Part shown: positions 19,741 through 30,060 of the stretch, one piece after another
How positions within the stretch are numbered: position 1 is the first letter of the stretch
Layout of the letters: the number at the start of each line of letters is the position of its first letter
Assembly (NCBI GenBank): GCA_002007465.1
Contig: LNAC01000378.1
Span: 502,691 to 566,690 of the forward strand
Reading direction: 5' to 3'
DNA: 64,000 nt
Source of the DNA: Ailurus styani
Lineage: Eukaryota > Chordata > Mammalia > Carnivora > Ailuridae
The notes under the pieces: model-generated
The model's input: only the letters and a program-made list of their open reading frames with translations
What the model was told of the DNA's origin: nothing
The model's database searches: none
Made by a program: the position numbers and the translations under genes

Positions 19741-20135
19741 GACAAGTCAGCAGGGCTTCCAGAAGGAATAGCCAGCCCGGTGAAGAAAGGAGGGTGCGTA
19801 CGGAAGGGATTTCTGAGCGGAGGGAACAGTGGGAGCCAGACGGAATGAGCCGGGGCCTTTTGGAAGCTGTGACTCAGCCAGCACGGGGGCGGGGGGGCCA
19901 CGAGGGAGAAGGAGGTGGGCTGAAGTGCGGAGAGATGAAGCTAGCGACAGAAAACTGATCTCAAAAGTAGGTTGTGGCCAAATCGAGGAGACCGTGAATA
20001 CTATCCTTAATATCTGGAGCTTTGTGTCAGAAGCGACAGCGGAACCATCGAAGGTTTGGAGGAGAGCTGGCAATTTTAGCAAGATGGTGACTCCGGGGGC
20101 ATGTGAAGAATTGATCCACCGTGGCTGTAGAAGCA
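19741..20135 (-). mobile_element. LINE-2 (L2) fragment, antisense
   Basis: 'GGGCTTCCAGAAGGAATAGC', 'GGGAACAGTGGGAGCC', 'AAAAGTAGGTTGTGGCCAAA' and 'GATGGTGACTCCGGGGGC' resemble reverse-strand L2 in order. The 215-codon minus-strand frame across 19747-20394 is largely this repeat plus the MIR next to it. Confidence 0.55.
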
Positions 20136-20184
20136 GGGACACACTCTGTCCCTCCTCAGTGGGGCAGGTAGCACGACCAAGGGG

Positions 20185-20430
20185 TGAGCGCCTGGATCCT
20201 GTAGTGGGAGAAACCCGGCTTCCAGCTCCGGTTAGAATTCTGGCTCTGTCGTTTCCCAGCCGTGTGGCCTGGGGCATATTATCTAACCTCTCTGAGCCTG
20301 AGGAATGAGGAAAACAAGGACGTCTGCATTCTGGCAATATTGTGGGGGTTTCAAGGAGCTCAGACACAGCAAGTGTGGGGCACCAGGCGGGCACAGCCTG
20401 AGCTCTCGATACAACGGGTACATACTACTG
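20185..20430 (+). mobile_element. MIR SINE, sense
   Basis: 'GTTAGAATTCTGGCTCTGTC', 'GTGTGGCCTGGGGCATATTA', 'TCTAACCTCTCTGAGCCTGA' and 'GAATGAGGAAAACAAGGACG' follow the MIR core. Confidence 0.85.
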
Positions 20431-21080
20431 TCACTCAAGGCCTTGGCCAGCATTACCTTCGGAGTGCCAGGCCTCTGCGTAGGTGACCCTGCGCTAAGGA
20501 GGCTGAGCCTGGATCCTTTCTCTGCTGGGTCTGTAACAACTCCTTCCGCTTGGCTGCCTGTTTCCTTTGGGGCCCTGGGCCTCGTTTGCTGGTGCAGAGA
20601 GATTCCCCTTCTGCCTGCTGGACGGCTGGTCTGCCTGGCTCACGATTCCTAGCTGTTTCCCAGAGAGCCCTCTGAATGAGGCTGGGCTTCAGGAATATCC
20701 TTTGCTGCTCTCCTTTGTCAAGTTCGCCGTAGCAGTCCCGTCTCTGGGGGGTCCAGGGCCCAGACAAAGGGCAGTGGAGCCGAGTGGCGATGTCCCAGAA
20801 GCTCAGCCCAGAAGTTTCCTGTGGCTGCTCGGTCAGAAAACGCCTATAGAACTTCTTGTGGGCATTTCCATGTACCTAACTGGGTTTCTCGTGATAGCTT
20901 CCTAAGAAAAGTCTGAAGTCCTTTTCCCTCTTGAATACGAGTGACCTCACAAAGATAGAGGTCCTGTTAGATATATCGAGATTTTGCCTTCCCAGCCACT
21001 TAAGCGATGAGCTTCCTCCAGTTACAGAACCTCTTGCCGTTCTCCAGGTCTGAATTGCATTCCATCACTCTTAAGAGACA
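20431..21080. other. Unique sequence, no gene recognised
   Basis: Overlapping frames on opposite strands between 20305 and 20905 carry no motif. I see no confident exon. Confidence 0.5.
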
Positions 21081-21084
21081 GAAA

Positions 21085-21245
21085 AGACAGCTCTGGGAGG
21101 TAGTGAGTTCCCCATTCGTGGAGGTGTTCAAGCTGGACTACTTGTGATGGTGGTGTGTGCAGCCAGTGGGGTGGAATTCAGAGGCGATTGTTTTATGGGT
21201 TACTAGACCAGATGACTCTCATCTACTTCTGGGAGTCCGGGATGC
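21085..21245 (+). mobile_element. L3 (CR1-like LINE) 3' end
   Basis: 'CTGGGAGGTAGTGAGTTCCC', 'GAGGTGTTCAAGCTGGACTA' and 'TACTAGACCAGATGACTCTC' match the conserved 3' terminus of L3/CR1 elements ('GGACTAGATGACCTC' type). Confidence 0.8.
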
Positions 21246-21624
21246 ACTTCAGCTCGCCTGTGGGCTTATTTGCTCACCCAAACAAATCAGCCAGCCTCTG
21301 CTGCTATTCAGCTGACAACAAACACTCTGTTATTATATCAGGTTTCCCGTAGAGCTGGAACCCCTCTGGTTTATGAAGCTGTACTACATTACTCAAATAG
21401 CAACGATCCTTGCAGAAACATTGACGAGGCAAGTCCAAATCTGCCATCCGCTCATTAACTCTGCCCTGGGCCCATCAGAGTGCCCCCGGTGGGGACAACG
21501 GCCCTCTCCATATGGAAGGGCCCTGCAGAGCTGCGGCAGGAGGCTCTCCTCTGATGCCCTCTCACTGTCTAAGCACCGCAGACTGTTCTCAACACCGCCA
21601 GGAAGCACTTGTGGAGGGGGCGAG
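21246..21624. other. Unique sequence, no feature recognised
   Basis: No repeat or exon was recognised. Overlapping short frames are not credible. Confidence 0.5.
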
Positions 21625-22050
21625 CGGTGAGATAGCCAGGGGCAGGAGGGCTGGAGCTCTGGGGCCAGGCTCCCTGTGTTTCAAGCCCAGTTCTAGTCCT
21701 TCTAGCTGTGTGAACTGGGGCCGATGACCTAACTTCTCCGAGTCCCAGAGCCTCACTTTTCTTTCTTGTTTGTTTTTTAGAGATTGTATTCATCCATTTG
21801 TCAGAGAGAGAGAGAGAGAGCACAGCAGGGGGAGCAGCAGGCAGAGAAAGAAGCAGACTTCCTGCTGAGCAAGGAGCCCGATGTGGGACTCGATCCCAAG
21901 ACCCTGGGATCATGACTTGCCGGAGCCAAAGGTAGAAGCCTAACTGACTGAGCCACCCAGGCATCCTGAGCCTCAGTTTTCTCATCTAGATAAGGGGTGA
22001 ACAATGTTACCTGCCTCATAGGCAGACACTGGTTTCTTTTGGCTTCCTGA
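21625..22050 (+). mobile_element. MIR SINE, sense, split by a CAN-SINE
   Basis: Left part: 'GGGGCCAGGCTCCCTGTG', 'CTAGCTGTGTGAACTGGGGC', 'GATGACCTAACTTCTCCGAG'. Right part after the SINE: 'CCTCAGTTTTCTCATCTAGA', 'TAAGGGGTGAACAATGTTAC'. The split falls inside the MIR 'GCCTCAGTTTCCTCATC' core and the duplicated copy of that core is the SINE's target duplication. Confidence 0.9.
21763..21967 (-). mobile_element. CAN-SINE, antisense, inside a MIR
   Basis: 'CAGAGAGAGAGAGAGAGC', 'GGACTCGATCCCAAGACCC' and 'GAGCCACCCAGGCATCC' identify it. Flanks 'GAGCCTCACTTTTCT' (21748-21762) and 'GAGCCTCAGTTTTCT' (21968-21982) differ at one base. Confidence 0.95.
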
Positions 22051-22949
22051 CCTCCTCCTGCTCCATCCCCCTCTCTTCCACAGTCCCCCGGAGGACAAAG
22101 GGCAGAAGACCCTGGTGCCGACTTGCCACAAAGCCTGCAGCTTACCTTTCTTGAAAGACATTACAGCTTAACAGGGAAGAACGTTAAGTCAAAGGAATGA
22201 ATTGGCAATGACAGCATCCTTGGCCTCAGCCAGAAGAGACTAGGGAAGTTCGGGGCTGCAGAAGTGCCTGCCAGTCAGAAGAGACAAAGCAGCCTGGTGA
22301 GGCCGGACACAGGGTCGCTCTAAGTGCCCCCACTGCCTTCCCTGGGCACTGAGTTCCTCAGGTGTTGGGAAGAATTCTGTCCGAAGCAAGGTCTTGGAAA
22401 GCAGGGCTGTACTTCCACACAAAGCGGTTTGGCCAGTGCTGGGGGGCAGGGGTGGGATCAATGAGAGGTCGCATCAAGTGTCAAGCTCTGCTAGAGGTCT
22501 AAGAGGCTTCACTGGGGTCAGATACAGGAATTCCTTCCGAGGGAACCAAAGAGCCCTTCCAAGGGGGCATGACCGTGTCTAGAGTCAGTGGCCAGATATC
22601 AAACAAAAGGCCCATGGAAGGCACTTGCCCTCTTGGGGAGGATCGCTGAAGAGTACGCTTGCGGCCCAGTTGACCACCCTGAGAGGTGTGCGTGGTGCCT
22701 GAGGGTAAGTGGCCACAGGGAAGGAGGGGAGAGGGAGAACTCTCAAGTCAGATCTGTGCTCTGCTGCAGTAAGTACTAAGTATCGTAGTTCCCTGAAATA
22801 GAAGGGAAGGGAGAAACCACCAAGACCTCTGCTCTTCAGCTTCTTCCCTTGGCCCAGCAGTGTTCACCCCCATCGCCACCAACCTGCATGAGGATTTTGA
22901 TGGCATGGCAATTGGACTGGCAATGATACAAAGATGAGGGAGAGTCTAT
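22051..22949. other. Unique sequence, no gene recognised
   Basis: No known repeat is clear, although the right end from about 22800 may already belong to the L3-like element that follows. Short frames here lack motifs. Confidence 0.45.
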
Positions 22950-23384
22950 GTTCTGGATGCTAGAACCAAGATCTCCAAAGACTCCTTCAAATATTGTCTG
23001 AAAGAAATGTCAACTGAGGGCCTAGGTCCACAAAAGCAATGGTACAATTTCAAGACAGGGAGAATGTGGATCAGCAGTGAGCACAGAAAGTAGAAAGAGT
23101 TCTAAGTTTGGGGAGACTAAGGTCTGTATTTGTCAACAGTATGATGTTGCTCTGAAAACAAATAATTTGATCTTAGGTTGTATTAATAGAAATACAGTAG
23201 ATGGACCAGTTGAAGTTGCTGATATCTGCCCATTTTCGGCCTACAAAATGGCAATTGCATATGGTTCAACCTAACACCGAGAAGAAGGTGAGGGATCCTG
23301 AACCTTGAGGACATTACGCTAATGAGCCAGACACAAAGGATGAACACTGTGAGCTTGCTTGTATATGGAATCTAAAAAGTCGAA

Positions 23385-23593
23385 TTCCTGGGTGGCTCAG
23401 TTGGTTAAACTTCAAACTCTTGATTTCGGCTCAGGTCATGATCTCAGGGTCATGGGATCGAGCCCCACATTGGGCTCTGTGCTCAGCAGGGAGTCTGCTG
23501 GAGATTCTCTCTCCCTCTCCCTCAGACCCTCACCCACTCACATGTGCTCTCTCTCCCTTTCTGTCTCAAAATAAATAAAATGTTTTAAGAAAG
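23385..23593 (+). mobile_element. CAN-SINE, first of a tandem pair
   Basis: It begins 'ATTCCTGGGTGGCTCAGTTG' and ends 'CTCAAAATAAATAAAATG'. It is separated from the next SINE by only a short 'AAGAAAGTCAA' copy of the target site ('AAAAAGTCGAA' on its left). Confidence 0.93.
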
Positions 23594-23596
23594 TCA

Positions 23597-23804
23597 AGGG
23601 GTGCCTGGGTGGCACAGTTGGTTAAGTGTCCAACTGTTGGTTTCAGCTCAGGTCGTGATCTCAGGGTCATGTGATTGGGCCCCGCCTCGGGCTACTCGTT
23701 CAGCATGGAGTCTGCTTGAGGTTCTCTCTCCTTCTCCCTCTGCCCCTCCTACTCATGCTCTCTCTCTCTCTCTTTCTCTCAAATAAGCAGATTTTTTTTA
23801 AAAA
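23597..23804 (+). mobile_element. CAN-SINE, second of a tandem pair
   Basis: The head is 'GGGGTGCCTGGGTGGCACAG' and the 3' half ends with (CT)n and 'CAAATAAGCAG'. Its right flank 'AAAAGTGAATTC' again resembles the target site, so both SINEs used nearly the same position in the L1. Confidence 0.93.
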
Positions 23805-24570
23805 AGTGAATTCATGGAAGTACAGTGGCTGCCAAAGGGCTGGGGAATGGGGGAAATGGGGAGATATTGGTCAAAGGGTACAAAATTTCAGTTATTAGAG
23901 GGGTATGTTCTGGAGACCTAATGTACTGCATGGTGACCAGTTAATAATAAAGTATTGTATACTTAGAATGCGCTAAGATAGTAGATCTTAAATGTTCTTA
24001 CCACACGCACACAGAATGGTAACTATGGGAGGTGATGGAGGTATTCGTTACCTTGACCGTGGTCATGATTTCACAACCTATTATCAAATCATCACATTGT
24101 GTACCTTAAACATCCACAATTGTTACTTGTCAATTATACTTCAGTAAAGTTGGGGGAAAGGGAAGATGAAGGTCCTCTGTACTGACTGGACCACATTCAG
24201 AGGATTGTGCTTGGTTCTAGGTGATACATTGTAAGAGGTATTTTGATAAATATGCACAGAGAATTCCTACTGTGATCTAAGGATTCAAAAGTTTGCTGGT
24301 GAGGGACTGTTGACTGAGGCTGGGAGCCTGTAAACTGCCTTCAAACATCAGAGGAGCTAGGGACTCGGAATGGAGCTGATTGTTTTCCGCGTAGTCTTGG
24401 AAAGCGACAAGAGGGCAGATTAGTGGGAGTCACAGAGCAGCAAATTTGTACTCAACGTAAGGAAGGGAGGCTCACGATCGAGGCTTCTCTCGAGCTGTCA
24501 AGACAGGTAGTGAGACCTCCATCAAGGGTTCAGGCAGAAGCGGCATGTTGCAGGGGGGCATTTAAATCTG

Positions 24571-24960
24571 AGAAAAGGATTGAACAACTTTATCACTTAG
24601 CTCCCTTGGAACTCAGGAGACTCTGTAATCCAGCTCAAAACCGACCCCCAAAGAGGCTCAGTTCCACTGCAGAAAGTAGCCTTTTAACATCTAAACATTT
24701 TGTTTTAATGTCAATTGGACAACAGGAACACATAGGAATGGCCACTCCAGTGGCCTCTTCCAAATCTCTAGCAGGCTTTTTTCAGCCACATTTAACAGTG
24801 GTCTTCTCAAGATTCATCCCTCCATCTGTGCTGAAGAATCTAGTTCAGAGACTCAACGGCTTGGGATTAAATTTCATACCATGTTGGAGTTTGAACCCAC
24901 TCGAGAACTAGTAGCTAGAAGGGCTGGAGAGAACTCAAATTGGTTGGGGTTGGATACTAT
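24571..24960. other. Unique sequence, no gene recognised
   Basis: The 162-codon frame 24423-24911 begins in the L3 tail and runs through here. It has no known domain, and I treat it as chance. Confidence 0.5.
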
Positions 24961-25200
24961 TTACATGTTGCTAATTGCAATTATTGTTTCTAGAAAAAAG
25001 TAAATTATAGGGAAGAACCGGAGGATTCTGAAATATCAAGTGGTTTTTATGAACTTAGGTCTTGATGAACGAAATATAAGTGAAACAAAATATTCCATTT
25101 CACTCAAAACGCAGAAGTTTCAAAAGTAAGTCACTATATACTTAAAATGGGTGCATTTTATAGGATATAAATTGTGCCTCAATAAAATTGTTAAAAAAAA
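24961..25200 (+). mobile_element. L1 3' terminus, sense
   Basis: 'ACTTAAAATGGGTGCATTTT', 'GGATATAAATTGTGCCTCAA' and 'AATAAAATTGTTAAAAAAAA' are the usual final bases of an L1 with its poly(A) tail at 25192-25203. Confidence 0.78.
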
Positions 25201-25287
25201 AAACCCAGAGGCATCTGGCAAAATGTATTTAAGGTTTTCAAGGGTGAAGCACTTGAAAGCACACTTGGTGAGTGGGGGATTAGGCCA

Positions 25288-25372
25288 GTCTAAGAGCATG
25301 TATCTGCCCCAGAGTCAGACTGCCTTCATTTATAGCCTGGCACATAGTAAATGCTCCATAAATCTTAGCTTT
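25288..25372 (+). mobile_element. MIR with an internal deletion
   Basis: The MIR head 'TCTAAGAGCATG', 'CCAGAGTCAGACTGCCTTCA' is joined directly to the MIR 3' end 'CCTGGCACATAGTAAATGCT'. The whole central core is missing. Confidence 0.75.
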
Positions 25373-25577
25373 TCTGTGTGATGACCCCCAGATGTGTAGA
25401 CTTACCAGTTTTTGGTAGCCTAACTTCTGCTTCTTTAGTTAATACTGTTATTCCTGTGTATGATATTTGGTTGATTTTTACCCTGGTTGTACTGCTGTAT
25501 TTTAACAGCTTGCCTTTTGCTTGTTCTTCTCCCTTTCCTCCAAAGAGATAACCTAGAAATATTCAGAGATTACCTAC

Positions 25578-25985
25578 GATATACTTCCATTAGTTTGCTA
25601 GGGCTTCCACAGCAACCAGCATACCACAGACTGCATGGCTTATACAACAGAAAATTATTTTCTCATAGTTCTGGAAGCCAGAAGTCCAAGGTCAAGGTGC
25701 TGGTAGGGTTGGTTTCCTCTGAGGTCTCTCTCCTTGGCTTGTTGGCGGCTGCCTTCTCGCTGACCCCTTCACACAGTTGTTTCTCTGTGCACATGGCCCC
25801 GATGTCTCTTCCTCTTCTTATAAGGATGTCAGTCGTGCTGGATCGGAGCCCCATTCCGATGGCCTCATTTTGACTTAGTCACCTCTTTACACACCTTATC
25901 TCTGATTATGGTTACCTTCTGAAGCACTGGGAGTTGGGACTTCCATATACGAATTTAAGGCAGACACAATTCAGATCATAACAGT
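25578..25985 (-). mobile_element. MaLR LTR (MLT1/MST type), antisense
   Basis: 'CATTAGTTTGCTAGGGCTTC', 'CCACAGACTGCATGGCTTAT', 'TTCTCATAGTTCTGGAAGCC', 'TTCTTATAAGGATGTCAGTC' and 'CAGACACAATTCAGATCATA' are reverse-strand MaLR LTR landmarks in order. The copy is a solo LTR with no internal sequence. The 128-codon frame 25487-25873 is a shadow of it. Confidence 0.85.
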
Positions 25986-26190
25986 GCCCAACTCCCTAGT
26001 CTATACCCTGGGGGATGCAGAAGAGGCAAGAGATACATCCTCGCCCCAGAGGGCTTATGATTCAGTTGGAGCGAGACCGGAACAGTTCTGAGCAGGCCTG
26101 TATTAAAGTAGTAATTTTGCTGTGGGAGCAGCTCGGAAAAGGGAGTGTTGGTTAAAGACTTGCGTGGCCAGGTCTGCTCGCCTGGGGGCA
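25986..26190 (-). mobile_element. Possible LINE-2 fragment, antisense
   Basis: 'CTGGGGGATGCAGAAGAGGC' and 'CCCCAGAGGGCTTATGATTC' resemble the 'GGGGATACAGCAGTG / CTCATGGAGCTTACATTC' block of reverse L2. The match is weak. Confidence 0.4.
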
Positions 26191-27234
26191 GTGGGGCTGG
26201 GTTGACAGACAGGACTGTGGTCAGGATAAAGGAGAGGCTGAGAAATAGTATGGTTAAAAGACTGAACTTTTAGGTCCGCGAAGCAGAGAGAAGCTGGCCA
26301 GACGGCAGTTGGTGCCACAGTTGCAGTGCACAGCCTTCTGTGTTCCTGCCCTAATGGATTCCCGAAAACACACATGGAGGTTCGAGAGCACGTGGAGAAC
26401 TGTCTTACATGATACAGGATAGGGTGTGGGTGCTACATTCCCAGAAAACTAAAGATCCTGTTGAAAACCCCAGACCGTTCTAAATGATACTTTCATAGCA
26501 TTTTGCACACATTCTCTAATTGTCTTCTTTGCCTTCACACCTGAGCCTCTAGTGTCTTAAGTTAAAAAAAAAAAAACAAACTGATTCCAATGATGAAGGT
26601 TAATGAATCTCTAGTTTAGGGCCACCTAATAATTTCCATCCTTATCTCAAATTAGGCCCGAGAGACCCAAGCTTCTTTTCACCAGTATCAACGCTTCTTT
26701 ATTCTGTTTTCTACTTGCCACTCACTTTTATAAAGAGAAGTGGTGTGAACTGCTGTACCCGACGAAGGTCAGGCTGCTGAAATCCGTGGCATCCTCCTGT
26801 GACACCTCAAAACACCCACCGAGTCTAGCGAATGTTCGGCGGCCCACGGTAGGTGTGGAGATGGCAATCTGAGGAGACCTGTGTAAAATGGACCAAGTGT
26901 TGAACGTGTGAAGGTGAGGAAGGACACGCATGCCCCGAAGAGATGGAAGATCGCCCATGGGTGTGGCACCTGGGAAAACCCTACACTCTCCTCATACGTT
27001 GCAATCTATTCTCCAGTGTGGAGCTACAGGCCAACAGAGGCAGCCATTTTGAATAAAGCCTTCCTAAGGTCTCTGAATAAAGCCTTACCAAGCAGGCCTA
27101 CCATTTTATCTTGACTGTGAATGGATTCACAGAGCTTTGGATAGCTGATACTCCTTAGCAACTCAGTAGCAACCGCTTGAGGTCATGACCTTAATTACAA
27201 ACTGCCTCAGTTCAAGGGGGCACCCCAGCACTTT
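26191..27234. other. Unique sequence with a short direct repeat
   Basis: No mobile element was recognised. A direct repeat 'TGAATAAAGCCTT' occurs at about 27049-27061 and 27074-27086. Overlapping minus-strand frames at 26728-26969 carry no motif. Confidence 0.5.
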
Positions 27235-27248
27235 CTGAAGGATATTTT

Positions 27249-27446
27249 TTAAAAGATTTTATTTATTTATTTATTTATTTGACAGAGAAAGACAGCGAGA
27301 GAGGGAACACAAGCAGGGGGAGTGGGAGAGAGAGAGAGAGAAGCTTGCTGAGCAGGGAGCCCAATGCGAGACTTGATCCCAGGACCCTGGGATCATGACC
27401 TGAGACGAAAGCAGACGCTTAACGACTGAGCCACCCAGGTGCCCCA
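27249..27446 (-). mobile_element. CAN-SINE, antisense, full-length
   Basis: It has (TTTA)n, 'GACAGAGAAAGACAGCGAGA', 'AACACAAGCAGGGGGAGTGG' and 'CCACCCAGGTGCCCC'. The target duplication 'CTGAAGGATATTTT' is perfect (27235-27248 and 27447-27460). Confidence 0.96.
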
Positions 27447-27460
27447 CTGAAGGATATTTT

Positions 27461-27889
27461 AAACAAGATTTTGAAATAATGACTTATACTGATTTAATTA
27501 CCTTTCACCAAAGAAAATGGCATCCAAGCTTCTTTCCTCTCCCCCAGGCATATTTTTCCACAAGTAACCCATGACAAAGAGAGTCCATTTTCCATTTCCT
27601 CCTACCCATGCTGCTTCCATCCCTCCCCTTTGCCTAAGCTGATCTGGGGGCTCCCTTGGTCATGTTTCTTGCACTTCTGAAGCACAGAGCTAACCCAGAA
27701 CTCAAAGAGGGACCAATACGGAAACAGTGTGAGCCTGTCTAATGGACAAACCTTACCAAACCATTGGTTAAATTCACTGGAAAAGTATTTACCTTTCAGC
27801 GAATGACTACAGAAATGTAGAAATTGTCTAGCTACGCGCAGCCTGTAGCATAAATACTATCAGGATCTCAAAGGAAAAGATAGCAACCA
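27461..27889. other. Unique sequence, no feature recognised
   Basis: No repeat or exon signature was recognised. Confidence 0.5.
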
Positions 27890-28040
27890 CTTTCAGTGGC
27901 AACGTGCTTTCAACTTTTCTCAAAGCACTTGCGTGTTCTCAATCTCATTCTGTCCTCGGAAGAACCCCACGTGCTGAAGCAGAAGTACTGAAGCAAGAAC
28001 AAGAAGTATTGTCTCCATTTTATAGCTGAAGAAAGGTAAC
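27890..28040 (-). mobile_element. Diverged MIR-like fragment, antisense
   Basis: 'AATCTCATTCTGTCCTCGGA' and 'TTGTCTCCATTTTATAGCTG' followed by 'AAGAAAGG' resemble the reverse MIR core. Divergence is high. Confidence 0.45.
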
Positions 28041-28960
28041 CATCTCTCTCCCTCTCGCTCTCTCATGCACGCGTGCACACGCACGCACACACACCTGCAC
28101 ATATGAACAGGCAAAGATGAGGAACTTCTCTAGAATCCCAGAGAGTCTGAGAGAAGGCAGAGGCAAAGGATAGATAGGGAAGTGATCAGCATCTACATCT
28201 TCATTCCCTCCTTTAAAAACAAAACAAAACCACTCACAAAATGAACAGATTCGCTGCTTATTGGACAACTAGAGAGAAAAATCACACTGCACGTACCTCG
28301 AACAGTGGCTAAGGGAGGAAAAGCAAGACCCAGTCGCTTGTCTTTAAATAGATCTCTGGCTCACAGACACAGTCAAAGCACAAAGGCTCTTTGGGGCTCC
28401 AGGTTTCTTGTGGCACCAAAATTCTTTCTATTCCCCAGGGGGCCACGGGGGCGGGAAGAGAGGGAGACGCAAAGAAAAAGGGATGCACTGTTTAATTAAA
28501 CTGGTAAATCTTTCTCCTTTGAGGAAAAAAAAAAGATGGCTTCGTAATATTTGATTTTGCAACTTTAATATCAGCACAAACGCCGGAGAGTGTGTGCGGC
28601 GGCAAAGGCAAGGCTCTTAAGGCTGCGCCGGCTTATTAAGCACCTCTCAGGGGGCGGCTGTTTCCCAGGGACTCGACCCCGCGCCCAGGTATCCCGGATG
28701 GGGAGCCGCCATTTTGCTGGAGTCCCTTCGCAGCCATAAAATGGTGGCGTAAATGAACACTTTCAGATCAAACATACCTCGGCTGTCTGTTGTCGTCTTG
28801 GGCTTCTTCCCAACGTGGGTGCTGGGATTACCTGTCTTGATACCTTAAATAATTTTAAGGGCATTCCCCCCCTCCCATTTGGTCCTGTAATATTTAAATT
28901 GCTCCAGGAGACACAGGCATATGATGCTCTTTCTTCCAAAACACGTTACGGTCTCACTTT
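28041..28960. other. Unique sequence containing a small CpG-rich cluster
   Basis: Most of this stretch has no recognisable feature. A CT/CA-rich simple patch lies at 28045-28100. Between about 28580 and 28720 CpG density rises sharply, annotated separately. The frame at 28305-28499 is unsupported. Confidence 0.5.
28580..28720. promoter_or_regulatory. Candidate CpG-rich regulatory element with YY1-type motif
   Basis: About a dozen CpGs fall within 140 bp, in surroundings that are AT-rich. A 'GCCGCCATTTTG' at 28705-28716 is the complement of the YY1 consensus 'AAAATGGCGGC', and a related 'AAAATGGTGGCG' lies at 28738-28749. This could be an enhancer or alternative promoter. Only motif and composition support it. 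Confidence 0.35.
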
Positions 28961-29138
28961 TTTTTTTAAATTTTATTTATTTATTTGACAGAGAGAGATT
29001 ACAAGTAGGCAGAGAGAGAGGAGGAAGCAGGCTCCCTGCTGAGCAGGGAGCCCGATGCGGGCCTCGATCCCAGGACCCTGAGATCATGACCTGAGCTGAA
29101 GGCAGAGGCTTTAAACCACTGAGCCAACCAGGCGCCCT
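28961..29138 (-). mobile_element. CAN-SINE, antisense (young subfamily)
   Basis: It has 'TTACAAGTAGGCAGAGAGAG' and 'GAGCCAACCAGGCGCCC'. Flanks 'ACGGTCTCACTTT' (28948-28960) and 'ACAGTCTCACTT' (29139-29150) are its target duplication. Confidence 0.95.
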
Positions 29139-29150
29139 ACAGTCTCACTT

Positions 29151-30060
29151 CTTAATTATAATTGCGTTTCAGAGAAGTACCAAGAAGGAAAATCAGCAAC
29201 AATGAAGGCTAATTTTGGAACAGACAAAAGATTTTTAAAAGATCTCTGAAGATGTCCCACTGCGAACCTTGGCAGTAAGTCCTACTGCAATGATTTTACT
29301 TATTTTCCAAGACATTTCCCCCTTTAGTTGCCATGCTGCAAACACAATCCCAAACTCATGCTTTCAAATTTTCATTAGCAATTAATTTAAGCCACAGAAT
29401 CTGGGAGGTATGCTGCAAATGCACAGAAATCAATTATAAAGGTTTTGGCATGCTGTTTCCTGCGGGGTGATGGTGTGGATTCTTCAGATGTTGATTTTTT
29501 CTTTAATGGAGACATCTTCACTGGAGAAGTGGTTTAGCTCAGGGACACACATTGCTGGCCGCGGGAAGTTGTCTTTCCCTGTAGGAGTCTGAACACATCT
29601 TGGTCGTTACGGCTTCCAACTGTTGATCCAGGGCTGCGAGGCATTCAGAAGGGATCTTGTTCCAAGTGAATTTCGACTTTCTATTAGGCCTACAGATCAG
29701 ATTTAGATGTTCCTGGCTCTTTCTGATTTCCTACTTGTATTTCTCTCTGGTGTTCTTAATCTATGAACATCAGTGAACGACAGAGTGTTTTCAATGACAG
29801 TCCCTGTTTGCATTTGGCAGCTTCTTTTCCTCACTTCCTCCCTCCTTTCCTTTCCTTGCTATGCAGTGCACACTTAAACAACCATCCACAAGACAGAAAA
29901 GGAATTCAGTGAACCTTACAGCATTTACATATATATATATCTCAGATACTATATGTAGTATCTGCAATCTACAATATATATACAATATATATACAATATC
30001 TATAATCTACCATATATATATCTACAATTGCTTTAGGTATTTATCTTACTGAAGAATATT
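29151..30060. other. Unique sequence with an AT-rich patch
   Basis: No mobile element was recognised. 29926-30030 is rich in TATA/ATATAT units ('ACATATATATATATCTCAG' type), simple sequence. Frames over it are artefacts. Confidence 0.5.

Larger units (their letters stand above)
23246..24165 (+). mobile_element. L1 3' end inserted in L3, carrying two SINEs
   Basis: 'GAGGACATTACGCTAATGAG' and 'TGTATATGGAATCTAAAAAG' precede the SINEs. 'GTGGCTGCCAAAGGGCTGGG', 'ATGGTGACCAGTTAATAATA', 'GATTTCACAACCTATTATCA' and 'CAATTATACTTCAGTAAAGT' follow them. This is the standard order of a mammalian L1 3' UTR. The left boundary is uncertain by tens of bases. Confidence 0.82.
22950..24570 (+). mobile_element. 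L3 (CR1-like LINE) 3' region, split by an L1
   Basis: The left part has 'TGCTCTGAAAACAAATAATT', 'TGATCTTAGGTTGTATTAAT' and 'AGAAATACAGTAGATGGACC'. The right part from about 24170 resumes with 'ACTGACTGGACCACATTCAG', 'GTGCTTGGTTCTAGGTGATA' and ends 'TTTGTACTCAACGTAAGGAA'. These are consecutive segments of the L3 3' UTR, so the L1 at 23246-24165 inserted into it. The 65-codon frame at 23077-23274 is L3 shadow sequence. Confidence 0.75.

Noticed and set aside
19747..20394. 215-codon minus-strand frame, the longest in the window
   Set aside because: It runs across an antisense L2-like fragment and a MIR, in GC-rich DNA with another long frame on the opposite strand.
23077..23274. 65-codon frame with a protein-like composition
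   Set aside because: The bases match the L3/CR1-like 3' region that resumes after the L1 insertion.
24423..24911. 162-codon plus-strand frame
   Set aside because: It starts in the L3 tail and has no recognised domain. No supporting signals were found.
25487..25873. 128-codon frame with a hydrophobic start
   Set aside because: It lies almost wholly inside an antisense MaLR LTR.
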